The notes beneath the pieces are model-generated. The model was not told the DNA's origin and searched no databases. It saw only the letters and a list, made by a program, of their open reading frames with translations. From Megalobrama amblycephala (taxonomy: Eukaryota; Chordata; Actinopteri; Cypriniformes; Xenocyprididae), in assembly GCF_018812025.1 (NCBI RefSeq), contig NC_063049.1:41243503-41307502 (forward strand): a stretch of 64,000 nucleotides of DNA, read 5' to 3'. This document shows, one piece after another, positions 24,851 through 35,914 of the stretch (position 1 is the first letter of the stretch; the number at the start of each line of letters is the position of its first letter). A program made the position numbers and the translations under genes.

Positions 24851-25651
24851 TTACAGTTTTTTACAGACGCTAGGACACATTTCTCAATACTTAGGTCACT
24901 TTTGCAAAACTAAACTGAGGATCAATTATCATTGCTTTGGCACAAAATGCATTCAATGACTACATCTCTCAAATTTCATGAATTCTTTTCTCACTTAGAC
25001 ACAACAACTGCCAAAACTCTTTGTACGTACAGGCCAATTTGCACATGCTTACATACTGTTTTCAAAACTGTTAAACTTATGTTCAAAACAATAACATAAC
25101 ACAAAACTGAATAAGACAGCAATTTGCTACATTCCTACAGTAATATTTTAATAAAATATATTTTAAATCTTAAAATTAAATGCTATAAAAACAATTGAAT
25201 TGTATCTGTATCAGTGGATGGTGTATATACAAATTCTTGTATTTTGGAATTATAAAAAAATATAAAAATAAATAAACGACATAAAAAATTGACAAATTCT
25301 GCATCATGTCTGATTCATTCCAGTAACATATATTGCAGTGAATTATAAACAGAGATGTGTCCTTGTTTTACATAAGAAAGCATTGTATAATGCTACATGT
25401 CGTTAGTGTTTTTCAGGTCATTGTTTTGTGGGTGACAAAGTGTGTTTGTCGGCTGTCAACCTTTGCTAGTGTTCTGAAAGAATGAGTTGATTTGAGACCT
25501 GAATACGGTGTTTTGGTAGTTGTAGTGCATTTTGAATGTGAAATGAACTGCTTTGCCAAGATGAAAGTTGGCTAGGAGAACTGTGTGAAGAGTTTTGCAA
25601 AAGTGACCTAAGTATTGAGAAATGTGTCCTAGCGTCTGTAAAAAACTGTAA
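24851..25651. mobile_element. 801-bp element with ~60-bp terminal inverted repeats
   Basis: Both ends read TTACAGTTTTTTACAGACGC inward, and continue as CTAGGACACATTTCTCAATA and CTTAGGTCACTTTTGCAAAA with almost no mismatches. A TA can be read at each boundary, consistent with a Tc1/mariner-type TA duplication. No transposase is encoded; the 25456-25695 minus frame is a shadow. Confidence 0.85.
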
Positions 25652-25719
25652 GGCATATTTTCATTGGGAAAAAAATTTGTCATTTTTGTGATCAAAGAAG
25701 AGTTTTAAGGGATAAAATT

Positions 25720-26880
25720 TGACTACAGCTGTAGTCACATGGACTAATTTAACAATCTCTTTACTACCTTACTGGACCTTAAAAAGTGTTAAAGTTGCCA
25801 TAGAACATCTTTTAAAAAGATGTAATATAAGTCTAAGGTGTCCCCTGAATGTGTCTGTGAAGTTTCAGCTCAAAATACCCCATAGATTTTTTTTTTATTC
25901 ATTTTTTTAATTGCCTATTTTGGGGCATCATTAAATATGCGGCGATTCAGGTTGCGCGGCCCCTTTAAATCTCGTGTTCCCCTCCCCCGGAGCTCGCGCT
26001 CGCCTTAACCAGCATAAACAAAGTTCACACAGCTAATATAACCTTCAAAATGGATCTTTACAAAGTGTTCGTCATGCAGCATGTCTAATCACGTAAGTAT
26101 GGTATTTATTTGGATGTTTACATTTGATTCTGAATTAGTTTGATAGTGCTCCGTGGCTAAAGCTAACATTACACATTTATAAAGAATGAAGTTGTGTTTA
26201 TGAATTATACAGACTGCAAGTGTTTAAAAAATGAAAATAGCGATGGCTCTTGACTCCGTGAATATAGTAAGAAATGATGGTAACTTTAACCACATTTAAC
26301 AGTACATTAACAAAATGCTAACGAAACATTTAGAAAGACAATTTACAAATATCACTAAAAATATCATGATATCATGGATCATGTCAGTTATTATCGCTCC
26401 ATCTGCCATTTTTCGCTATTGTTCTTGCTTGCTTACCTAGTCTGATGATTCAGCTGTGCACAGATCCAGACGTTAATACTGGCTGTCCTTGTGTAATGCC
26501 TTGAACATGAGCTGGCATATGCAAATATTGGGGGCGTGCATATTAATGATCCCGACTGTTACGTAACAGTCGGTGTTATGTTGAGATTCGCCTGTTCTTC
26601 GGAGGTCTTTTAAACAAATGAGATTTATATAAAAAGGAGGAAACAATGGAGTTTGAGACTCACTGTATGTCATTTCCATGTACTGAACTCTTGTTATTTA
26701 ACTATGCCAAGGTCAATTCAATTTTTAATTCTAGGGCACCTTTAATAATGTTGCGGTCTATACGGAGGTCAGAAAGCTCACAGATTTCATCAAAAATATC
26801 TTAATTTGTGTTCCGAAGATGGTCTTACAGGTGTGGAATAACATTAGGGTGAGTAATTAATGACAGAAATTTCATCTCAT
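25720..26880 (+). repeat. Foldback-family fragment interrupted by family A copy 2
   Basis: 25725-25792 and 26746-26880 are consecutive parts of the same repeat seen uninterrupted at 57265-57470: ...GACCTTAAAAAGTGTTAA then TAATGTTGCGGTCTATA..., ending in GAGTAATTAATGACAGAAAT. They are split by the TTAA-flanked insertion. Confidence 0.85.
25793..26741 (+). mobile_element. TTAA-flanked family A, copy 2
   Basis: Flanked by TTAA (25789-25792, 26742-26745). It carries GGCCCCTTTAAATCTCG, a CTCCCCCGGAGCTCGCGCTC block, then ATG GATCTTTACAAAGTG at 26050 and a donor GTAAGTAT at 26093. On the other strand, near 26410, an ATG GCAGATGGAGCG start and a GGTAAGC donor face away. The 26473-26679 minus frame is part of the repeat. 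Confidence 0.9.
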
Positions 26881-27046
26881 TAAGCTGTCAAAAGTCCACC
26901 AGATGATGCAAAATGATGTATTTTAGGTCATCCGGTGGACATTTGCTGACTATCTACAGTATATGTAGGTAACATTGTTTATTTACATATACTACCGCCA
27001 TACCGTCATTGCAACAATAAAAGCAAACGCTTTAAGTGCCATCTTT

Positions 27047-27084
27047 GTAAGCAGCTCACTATGTTTTGGAACAGAGCCTTTGTG
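27047..27084. repeat. Short duplicated block (also 31968-32005)
   Basis: GCAGCTCACTATGTTTTGGA then ACAGAGCCT recurs at 31972 as GCAGCTCACTAGGTTTTGGA then ACAGAGCCT. Both precede a simple-sequence tract (CT-rich here, TG-rich there). Origin unknown. Confidence 0.7.
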
Positions 27085-27460
27085 CTCATTCTCTGCACTC
27101 TTCCTCCCTCCCGCTCTGTAATTCCCTCCCTGTCTGAGCTCTTCTTGCATGCTCTTTCTGTCTCTCTCTCTCTCTCTGGCTCCAGTGAGACTGTTTGCTC
27201 ACTGTACTTTGCGGTTGCCCTGGCTTTCCCTCTCGGCAGGCTGCAGTAAGAGACAGAGAAAGAGAGAGAGACGGGGAGAGAGTCACTCTGACTCGCCTGT
27301 CATGCACTGATCTGACCCCTGCTTCTGTGTCTCAAAGACCCCTCAAAGTCTAGCAGCAATACACCAATTTACTGCAACATAAGACGTGTTGGGTGTAATG
27401 CATTACCAAGTAATTAATTACTGCAATTTAATTACTTTTTTACTTTGTTGAAAAAAGTCA
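27085..27460. other. CT/GA-rich stretch, no gene
   Basis: (CT)n at 27160-27178 and GA-rich sequence at 27248-27280. The frames on both strands are simple-sequence artefacts. 27390-27460 has ATGCATTACCAAGTAATTAA-type words resembling the ends of the CAGTGTT hAT-type family. Confidence 0.6.
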
Positions 27461-27464
27461 TTAT

Positions 27465-27750
27465 TTTTGTTTTGTTTTGGTGCACAAAAAGTATTCTAGT
27501 CGCTTCATAAAATTAAGGTTGAACCACTGCAGTCACGTCGACTGTTTTAACGATGTCTTTAGTACCTTTCTGGACCTTGAATGTGTTGGTTAAATTGCTG
27601 TCTATGGAGTGAGACAGCTCTTGGATTTCATCAAAAATATCTTAATTTGTGTTCTGAAGATGAATGAAGGTCTTACGGATTTCGAACGACGTGAGGGTGA
27701 GTAATTAATGACAGAAATTTAATTTTTAGGTGAACTAACCCTTTAAAAAA
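27465..27750 (+). repeat. Right half of the foldback TTAA family
   Basis: It runs from GTGCACAAAAAGTATTCTAG through GGATTTCATCAAAAATATCT to TAGGTGAACTAACCCTTTAA. The same order is found at 57215-57490. Confidence 0.85.
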
Positions 27751-28560
27751 ATCCATAAAATCTATATGCCTTTTTTTTTTTTTGTGGAGCACATAAGGCG
27801 AACAATCTTTATGCAGCTCTTTTCCATGCAATTTATAATGCCCACACCTGTTAAGCTCCAAAAAGGACACAAACACTATAAAAAATGAAGTTAAATATAC
27901 GTTGGATATCTTCTCTGCTGCAGCTCTCAAATCAAATATGATGCTGTTAGATGTCACATCATGTTTGTTGTTACTAAACATGAAAATCAATTATATTTTA
28001 TATTTCTGAGGTCTAAGACATAAAATAAAAACAAAAGCTTTTGCCAATTTTTAGGAATTTTGTAGGAATTAAGTATTTGCAATATTGAATTATTTTTATA
28101 TTTTAATATATTATTTTTTTATTATTTTACAATATTATATTTTATACTTTTTATAATTATTTTAAATACTATTTTATTTTGAAATAAAATCCAGCTGTGG
28201 TTCTCAACCTTTTTACTGGATTACTTTTAAGGTTTAAGAATAAGTGTTTTTTTTTGTTTGTTTGTTTTTTTTAAACAATTTCTACCTGATCATTTTTTTT
28301 TTAGAGCTTGGCATATGTGACTAGAAAAATGTATATTCATTATAAAAGATTTCAAGATTTTATTAATTTACATGACATTTACATCTAGGTCTGATCTTAT
28401 AAATCACTTAAAATTAGGCCTGGCTACCTTATAAAAAAATTTTTTTCTTCCATAACATGATATTTCCGAGTAAAACAGGATATTCAATTAAGAACAAAAT
28501 GTTGTGTGGGACTTGATTTTATCCACTGGATCATAAAATGTAGTCTCTATACTGTATATG
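27751..28560. other. AT-rich, no gene seen
   Basis: A T-run lies at 27768-27784 and AT-rich, slightly repetitive sequence at 28080-28400. No supported frame. Confidence 0.55.
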
Positions 28561-28564
28561 TTAA

Positions 28565-29532
28565 AGGTGCCCTAGAACCAGTTTTTACAACATGTAATAT
28601 AAGTCTAAGGTGTCCCCTGAATGTGTCTGTGAAGTTTCAGCTCAAAATACCCCATAGATTTTTTTTATTAAATTTTTTTAACTGCCTATTATGGGGCATC
28701 ATTAACTATGCACCGATTCAGGCTGCGGCCCCTTTAAATCCTCACGCTCCCTGCCCCCCGAGCTCGCGACTCTATATACAGTGCATTTACAAAGTTCACA
28801 CAGCTAATATAACCCTCAAATGGATCTTTACAAGATGTTCATCATGCATGCTGCATGCATGAGTCGGATCATGTGAGTATGGTATTTATTTGGATGTTTA
28901 CATTTGATTCTGAATGAGTTTGATGGTGCTTCGTGGCTAAAGCTAACATTATAAATCTCTCCAACAGTGTGTAAAGAATGAAGTTGTGTTTATGAATTAT
29001 ACAGACTGCAAGTGTTTAAAAATGAAAATAGCGACGGCTCTTGTCTCCGTGAATACAGTAAGAAACAATGGTAACTTTAATCACATTTAACAGTACATTA
29101 GCAACATGCTAACGAAACATTTAGAAAGACAATTTACAAATATCACTAAAAATATCATGTTATCATGGATCATGTCAGTTATTATCGCTCCATCTGCCAT
29201 TTTTCGCTATTGTTCTTGCTTGCTTACCTAGTCTGATGATTCAGCTGTGCACAGATCCAGACGTTAATACTGGCTGCCCTTGTGTAATGCCTTGAACATG
29301 AGCTGGCATATGCAAATATTGGGGGCGTACATATTAATGATCCTGACTGTTACGTAACAGTAGGTGTTATGTTGAGATTCGCCTGTTCTTTGGAGGTCTT
29401 TTAAACAAAAGAGATTTACACAAGAAGGAGGAAGCAATGGAGTTTGAGACTCACTGTATGTCATTTCCATGTACTGAACTCTTGTTTTTCAACTATGCCA
29501 ATATAAATTAAATTTTTGATTTTAGGGCACCT
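28565..29532 (+). mobile_element. TTAA-flanked family A, copy 3
   Basis: Flanked by TTAA (28561-28564, 29533-29536). The ends are AGGTGCCCTAGAACC and TTTTAGGGCACCT. It has the same GC-rich block (28728-28770), an ATG GATCTTTACAAGATG at 28820, and GTGAGT near 28873 where copy 2 has GTAAGT. The minus frame 29264-29470 is homologous to that at 26473-26679. It is a repeat product, not a gene. Confidence 0.9.
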
Positions 29533-29536
29533 TTAA

Positions 29537-31215
29537 GACATTTTTGAGCTAGTAGACTGTTAGGTTAGGGTTAGTAGAATAAGGGGTTAGGGTTAGTAAA
29601 ATAAGTTGACGTAGTTACAAAGATACTTATAGTCAGTAGAATGTCTGTTGGGAGCATCAGAATAAAGTGTTAGCAGATATTAAGCAGACAGTCTAACAAT
29701 ACTCTAATGACTGCTAATTGAAATGTAGCTGCAAAGCTACTTATAGTTAGTAGAATTGCTAAAGTGGACCATCAAAATAAAGTGTTACTATAAATAGCAT
29801 CAATTTTGATGTCATATTGACTTTTAACATGGATCCAGTTTCATAATGCAGCGTAAATATGGAAACTTGAATTCACACCCTTTGGGTCCAGTTATGGGTG
29901 TGACTTACATAAGATCATCTTCCATTAATTGGTTAGTGTTAGTTAGCTGCAGGGCTGGTGGAAAAGCATGTTGGACTGACCTGTATGACTCAGTGCGCTG
30001 ATTTCTCAGGCTTAAGGGCAGGCAGAGGTTAGTATGTTGCTAATTGCTGACCTCAGAACTACTAACATCCTATAAAACATTCAGAAGGGAAGCATAGATA
30101 GAGAATGAGAGTGCCCTGCATCCAAGAGAAAAATTCAAAGGTTACATCCTCCACATCCTCAAGGCAAAGACGTGTTACCTTTTCGATGGTCATTGTGTGA
30201 AGATACTAGTTGTTTTGAGCACCCTCCACCAGACCTCTCAGTGACAGACTATTGGTTTTGTTCACCGAGTTCAAACGGAGCCAAGAAACGACATTATCTG
30301 TAAAGCGCTCATAAACTTTAATCACTGCAGCTGGTCATTGCTTTAGGCTCTGAATGAGTAGTTGTTTGAGAATGACATATGATTTTTTTTTTTCATTCTG
30401 TCAGTCAGAACTCGGGTTATTGTTCTTCCGTGGAAGTTTATCGGCAACACTACCACCGGAAAATAGCATTTTAAAAGCCATCCAGTTATTACAAAGCTCT
30501 TTTAAACTCCTCGGGCAGCAGAAATAATGACTTTTTTTGGCTCCAGCCTTCCATTTTTTCATGCTGCCGTCACAGCCAATGATTTGATTTGGAACCAGAC
30601 TCCTCATTTGCATATGGCCTGAATATAGTCAGAGAATGTCTATGCAAACACAGCGCAATATATTTACATTCTCTATATTCTCATATGCACAAAATCACAG
30701 AATAGGACATGAATATAAGTGTTCAAGCAATAAAGTCATGGTCTGTTACAAAGCTGCCTACATGGCAGCAACATACAAATAACAATCATTATGCAACTTC
30801 TTTTTATTCAAACAGGTCATACAAATAAAGTTTTGACTTATACAAAGCAGCAATGAGAAATAAGTATAAATAAAAAGAAATAAAATATCATTAAAAATAA
30901 AACAAACACAAAACAAGAGTTTCAAAAATAGCGCTGTTGTAGGTCATGAGACTTTTGACTCAGTAGTAGGTAAATTAAACAATATTCTTATAAGTATAAA
31001 ATACGCAAACCAATGTGGGTAGTAATCTACCTTAAAAATAACTGTTATATATAACAGTTTGTGTTCTTGAATTTTTTCCAGCCATGCAATATTCTACTAA
31101 TATCACACAAAAACCGTTTCACAATTTGTATCATTCCACTTGTTTCTGCCAGATCTATACTGACACCCACTTTAATTTTACAAATACTACTGTTATTGTG
31201 TCATGGAATGTAATT
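29537..31215. other. No gene seen
   Basis: A few GGGTTAG words occur at 29571-29606, then a TAGTTAGTAGAATGTCTG-type repeat to about 29800. The remainder (29830-31200) looks single-copy. AT-rich, A-rich sequence lies at 30800-30930. The minus frame at 30401-30613 is unsupported. Confidence 0.5.
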
Positions 31216-31219
31216 TTAA

Positions 31220-31820
31220 AGGGGACCTATAATGCCCCTTTTACAAGATGTAATATAAGTCTCTGGTGTCTCCAGAATGTGTTTGTGAAGTTTCAGCTCA
31301 AAATACCCCACAGATCATTTGTTATAGCTTGTCAAATTTGCCGCTATTTGGGTGTGAGCAAAAACACGCTGTTTAAATGCGAATGAGCTGCTGCTCCCGC
31401 CCCCTTTCCAGAAGAGGGCGGAGCTTTAACAGCTCAACAACAACAAAGCTGGAGAATCTCACGCAGACAAAATGAGGATTGTCAGTAACGGTGTTCAGCC
31501 TTACATTGTTCAAACCGGAGTCGACACTGATGGAGAGACTCGGGAAGAAGTTACAACTTTTAGAATGAAACTGGACGTTTCTGAATGGTTAGTGGATAAA
31601 TTTATGTAGTTGCTGTGGAGTTGATTCAACTCATCCACTAGCATGTGCCGTCATGTGCCGTAATCTTTTGTGCAAATCCAGTGTTGAATTGACCCTCGTT
31701 TGTGAAGCAGTCCAGCATAAAATATATAACACTTTACCGACTTTCTTCGGCACATTTCCTTCATAATTGAAGTGATTTATAAGGTGTTCAAAAAGTGAAT
31801 TTTGCATAATAGGTCGCCTT
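31220..31820 (+). mobile_element. TTAA-flanked family B, complete copy
   Basis: TTAA flanks at 31216-31219 and 31821-31824. The ends are AGGGGACCTATAATGCCCC and GCATAATAGGTCGCCTT. Inside are GC boxes (CCCGCCCCC near 31397; GGGCGGAGC near 31417) and the frame starting at 31472. It shares GTGAAGTTTCAGCTCAAAAT with family A. Confidence 0.88.
31472..31609 (+). pseudogene. 45-residue frame in family B element
   Basis: It begins MRIVSNGVQPYIVQTGVDTD and continues through RMKLDVSEW to a TAG at 31607. A possible donor ATG|GTTAGT lies at 31588, so the biological exon may end there. It looks like a 5' exon retained from an autonomous parent. No domain is identified; not a host gene. Confidence 0.45.
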
Positions 31821-31824
31821 TTAA

Positions 31825-33385
31825 GAGTTAGCATTTCTAAATGCTAAATGCATTACTTCATTGACTTCTGCACCAAGGATACATGCTTAAGAAGGCTTCT
31901 TAAAAGGCAACATAATCATGCTTTTCAGAACAGCCTTCACGTTAAGAGCACTTAAAATGCAAACCACGTAGGCAGCTCACTAGGTTTTGGAACAGAGCCT
32001 CAGTGTGTGAGTGTGTGTGTGTGTGTTTGTGCGTCGACCGCAAGTCATATGTTTTGCATCTTTACATAATGGAGCTCCTGGTATGATATCCCATAAGAAA
32101 GAGAGGGAATGCAAATTAGATATGACTGTTATACAATAGGCAGCATTCCAAGATAAAGAGGAAACGAGAGCAAATAATTTGATTTTTCTGGTGAAATCAA
32201 GTACTGAGCCATTCATGACTGTCTGCTCTGCTCTCTAATGGGTCACGGACCCGCAAGGCCATAGATTCAAGTCGGGATAACCATTTTATATGGAAAGAAC
32301 TGTATTCGGTCACTTTCAGTAGATATAGGCAGGAAGCTATTCTGTGCTACTGTAATACTGCAAAATTCCCCATGTCACAAAGGGTTTTAATGTTTAGTTT
32401 TCCACAATTCAGATCATAACATAGAGGCTCTATGCTGTCCCTCAAGACGTTTTCCGAAAGAAAATCTGGTCCAGGATAAATCCAAGTGCGTCCAGAAACA
32501 CAGTCAGAGCTCTGATTTAAACCTTTATTAAATCCAAAACACACATACAAGCATTTTCCTCCTGAAGCCAGCTGCCTTTCCACTAAAACTCTCACAAATG
32601 CTTTAAAACACAGTTTAAACACACTATGAAATCTGTTATAGGTGGGATTAAGCACTTTAAAATGAGCGATCGGTGCTTAAATATTCTTTATTTGAAGGAT
32701 TTGTTGAATTAGAGGCTTCTCACACTGTAATAGGTCTATCCTTGTCTTAAGCAAGTGGAAATACAGTATAATTGGCAGGAATTAGACGGGCTGAAAATGA
32801 ATAATTAGAGCAGGATTTATCCTTTCTGTTGCAGAGAGGTATATTGACATAGCTACATACTGTTTGCCACATTTTTAATTGCTGGACTTTACTTATTACT
32901 CGAGAGAGCCTAATAAGCAGAGATTTTCGCTTAATTACAGGCGCTCCGAACGCTTCGGTGAGCAGAGGACAAGTCGTCCCGCACTGGTCTTACTGCAGTG
33001 ACCATCACACAACGCTGCAAGCAATAATCAAAGTGTTTTGACACAGCATTTATTCAGGCACTAATAGCTGGATGACCACACACTCGGTTTGTGTTTTTTG
33101 TGCCGTTTATGTGCCATCGAGTGGAAGGATTTCCTGAAGCAAGAACTGTAATGTTAACATCAATGATAACTCCACAGCTCTACTCCCAGGAGCTTTTAAG
33201 ACTCATTTAGATGCACTCTTAACCCAAATATCTGCTTTATTTACTGATCATGTGGAGAAGTGGGTGATGTAGCTATAATGATTATATTGTTCAAGATATT
33301 TAAGTATCTGCAGAGATAACTAAAATGATTCTTTCAGAAGAATGTCAACTAAATAGCTATTGTTCTCAAGTAGATTCAAAATGTA
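31825..33385. other. No gene seen; possible conserved non-coding sequence
   Basis: 31968-32005 repeats 27047-27084 and is followed by (TG)n at 32006-32026. 32650-33110 is non-repetitive and carries several TAATTA/ATAATTAG words with a TTTCTGTTGCAGAGAG block. It is the kind of sequence in which distal enhancers of developmental genes are found, but that is inference. Frames at 31980 and 32347 (minus) are unsupported. Confidence 0.45.
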
Positions 33386-33655
33386 TCCACTAACCATTCA
33401 GAAACGTCCAGTTTCATTCTAAAAGTTGAAACTTCTTCCTGAGTCTCTCCATCAGTGTCGACTTCGGTTTGAACAATGTAAGGCTGAACACCGTTACTGA
33501 CAATCCTCATTTTGGCTGCGTGAGATTCTCCAGCTTTGTTGTTGTTGAGCTGTTAAAGCTCCACCTCTTCTGGAAAGGGGGCCGGGAGCAGCAGCTCATT
33601 TGCATTTAAAGGGACACACACAAAAACGGCGTGTTTTTGCTCACACCCAAAATCT
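33386..33655 (-). mobile_element. TTAA-type family B, partial inverted copy
   Basis: On the minus strand it contains the octamer region ATGCAAATGAGCTGCTGCTC, the GGAAAGG/CCTTTCC block and the ATG at 33510 of the MRIVSNGVQPYIV frame, which stays open through RMKLDVSEWL to the edge of the copy. Both element ends are missing. Confidence 0.8.
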
Positions 33656-34002
33656 TCGGTCCAATCAAATGCTCTCTAGAATCCGAAGTCCCGCCTCCTC
33701 CTACACTCTTACAGACGCTCAAGCCTCGGCTGAAATCGGTCATTTGCTCACACATTTACTAGTTTCTACATGGTGAATGGCACAAAGTGCACTATATAGG
33801 GGATAGGTAATGATTCAGACAGTGTAAATATGCTTTCCATTGTTGTGAATGAAGTCCGTTTTTGCGTTAGTGTCACATGAACTGCTGCAACGTGTGCACA
33901 GTCTGCTCCGGTCCAGAGACACGAGAGCACAGAGCGGATCATATGTGCGAGTCGGCTCAGACCACATTTGAATTCTGCACAGAATGCTGTATATAAGCGA
34001 TA
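33656..34002. other. No gene seen
   Basis: Moderately GC-rich and not obviously repetitive. It could be the tail of a larger element, because it directly follows the partial family B copy. Confidence 0.45.
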
Positions 34003-34004
34003 TA

Positions 34005-35543
34005 CAGGTGCTGGTCATATAATTAGAATATCATCAAAAAGTTGATTTATTTCACTAATTCCATTCAAAAACTGAAACTTGTATATTATATTCATTCATT
34101 ACACACAGACTGATATATTTCACATGTTTATTTCTTTTAATTTTGATGATTATAACTGACGACTAAGGAAAATCCCAAAATTCAGTATCTCGGAAAATTA
34201 GAATATTACTGAAGACCAATACAAAGAAAGGATTTTTAGAAATCTTGGCCAACTGAAAAGTATGAACATGAAAAGTATGAGCATGTACAGCACTCAATAC
34301 TTAGTTGGGGCTCCTTTTGCCTGAGTTACTGCAGCAATGCGGCGTGGCATGGAGTCGATCAGTCTGTGGCACTGCTCAGGTGTTATGAGAGCCCAGGTTG
34401 CTCTGATAGTGGCCTTCAGCTCTTCTGCATTGTTGGGTCTGGCATATCACATCTTCCTCTTCACAATACCTCATAGATTTTCTATGGGGTTAAGGTCAGG
34501 CGAGTTTGCTGGCCAATTAAGAACAGGGATACCATGGTCCTTAAACCAGGTACTGGTAGCTTTGGCACTGTGTGCAGGTGCCAAGTCCTGTTGGAAAATG
34601 AAATCTGCATCTCCATAAAGTTGGTCAGCAGCAGGAACCATGAAGTGCTCTAAAACTTCCTGGTATATGGCTGCGTTGACCTTGGACCTCAGAAAACACA
34701 GTGGACCAACACCAGCAGATGACATGGCACCCTAAACCATCACTGACTGTGGAAACTTTACACTGGACCTCAAGCAACGTGGATTGTGTGCCTCTCCTCT
34801 CTTCCTCCAGACTCTGAGACCCTGATTTCCAAAGGAAATGCAAAATTTACTTTCATCAGAGAACATAACTTTGGACCACTCAGCAGCAGTCCAGTCCTTT
34901 TTGTCTTTAGCCGCTGAAACCCATGTCTTGCATACGTCTGTGCGTAGTGGTTCTTGAAGCTCTGACTCCAGCTGCAGTCCACTCTTTGTGAATCTCCCCC
35001 ACATTTTTGAATGGGTTTTGTTTCACAATCCTCTCCAGGGTGCGGTTATCCCTATTGCTTGTACACTTTTTTCAACCACATCTTTTCCTTCCCTTCACCT
35101 CTCTAATAATGTGCTTGGACACAGAGCCAGCCTCTTTTGCAATGACCTTTTGTGTCTTGCCCTCCTTGTGAAAGGTGTCAATGGTCGTCTTTTGGACAAC
35201 TGTCAAGTCAGCAGTCTTCCCCATGATTGTGTAGCCTACAGAACTAGACTGAGAGATCATTTAAAGGCCTTTGCAGGTGTTTTGAGTTAATTAGCTGATT
35301 AGAGTGTGGCACCAGGTGTCTTCAATATTGAACCTTTTCACAATATTCTAATTTTCTGAGATACTGAATATGGGATTTTCCTTAGTTGTCAGTTATAATC
35401 ATCAAAATTAAAAGAAATAAACATTTGAAATATATCAGTCTGTGTGTAATGAATGAATATAATATACACGTTTCACTTTTTGAATGGAATTAGTGAAATA
35501 AATCAACTTTTTGATGATATTCTAATTATATGACCAGCACCTG
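34005..35543 (-). mobile_element. Tc1-type element, 1539 bp, near full length
   Basis: Bounded by TA (34003-34004 and 35544-35545). Both ends read CAGGTGCTGGTCATATAATT inward. The inverted repeats extend for about 210 bases and include the ATCAAAAAGTTGATTTATTT block near the tip and GGGATTTTCCTTAG near the inner end, the IR/DR arrangement of many fish Tc1 elements. The transposase between them is on the minus strand and dead. Confidence 0.93.
34294..35224 (-). pseudogene. Tc1 transposase pseudogene (DD34E type)
   Basis: Minus strand, start ATG at 35224 (MGKTADLTVV), stop at 34294. The N-terminal helix-turn-helix is followed by the catalytic blocks VMFSDESKF, QQDLAPAHSA and NSPDLNPIENL; exactly 34 residues separate the second Asp from the Glu. 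Four in-frame stops are seen (35072, 34732, 34471, 34447), the pattern expected for TGG to TGA/TAG and CGA to TGA decay, plus a frameshift around 34910-34950 where sequence also seems missing. Not functional. Confidence 0.92.
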
Positions 35544-35545
35544 TA

Positions 35546-35910
35546 AAGGACATTATGAGGAGAAACGGTTAGAGATTAGAATGAAACAGAGATTTTACAG
35601 AGTCTAACAGCTCTGGCGAGCTGTAACATAAACGAAACACTATTGGCTATTTTTAAAAAGGAGTGGGGCGGTTCGATATATCGCCCTGGCTTCAATGCTT
35701 CAGTTGAAATTATGTCAACACATTGAATAATGCTGCGCGTTCCAAGACACTTCAGTGGGCCTTTAAATCACAAGCAAATGAGCAAAATCATCCCATGAAT
35801 ATTAGATAGATCACCCAAACCTACAATTGTGAATATACTGTATCTATTATTCTCTAGCACTGTCATTATATAGTTGGTTTGTTTTTTGTTTGTTTTTTAG
35901 CTTGTTTAAT
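35546..35910. other. No gene seen
   Basis: Short stretch between two mobile elements. T-rich near 35880-35900; nothing assignable. Confidence 0.5.
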
Positions 35911-35914
35911 TTAA

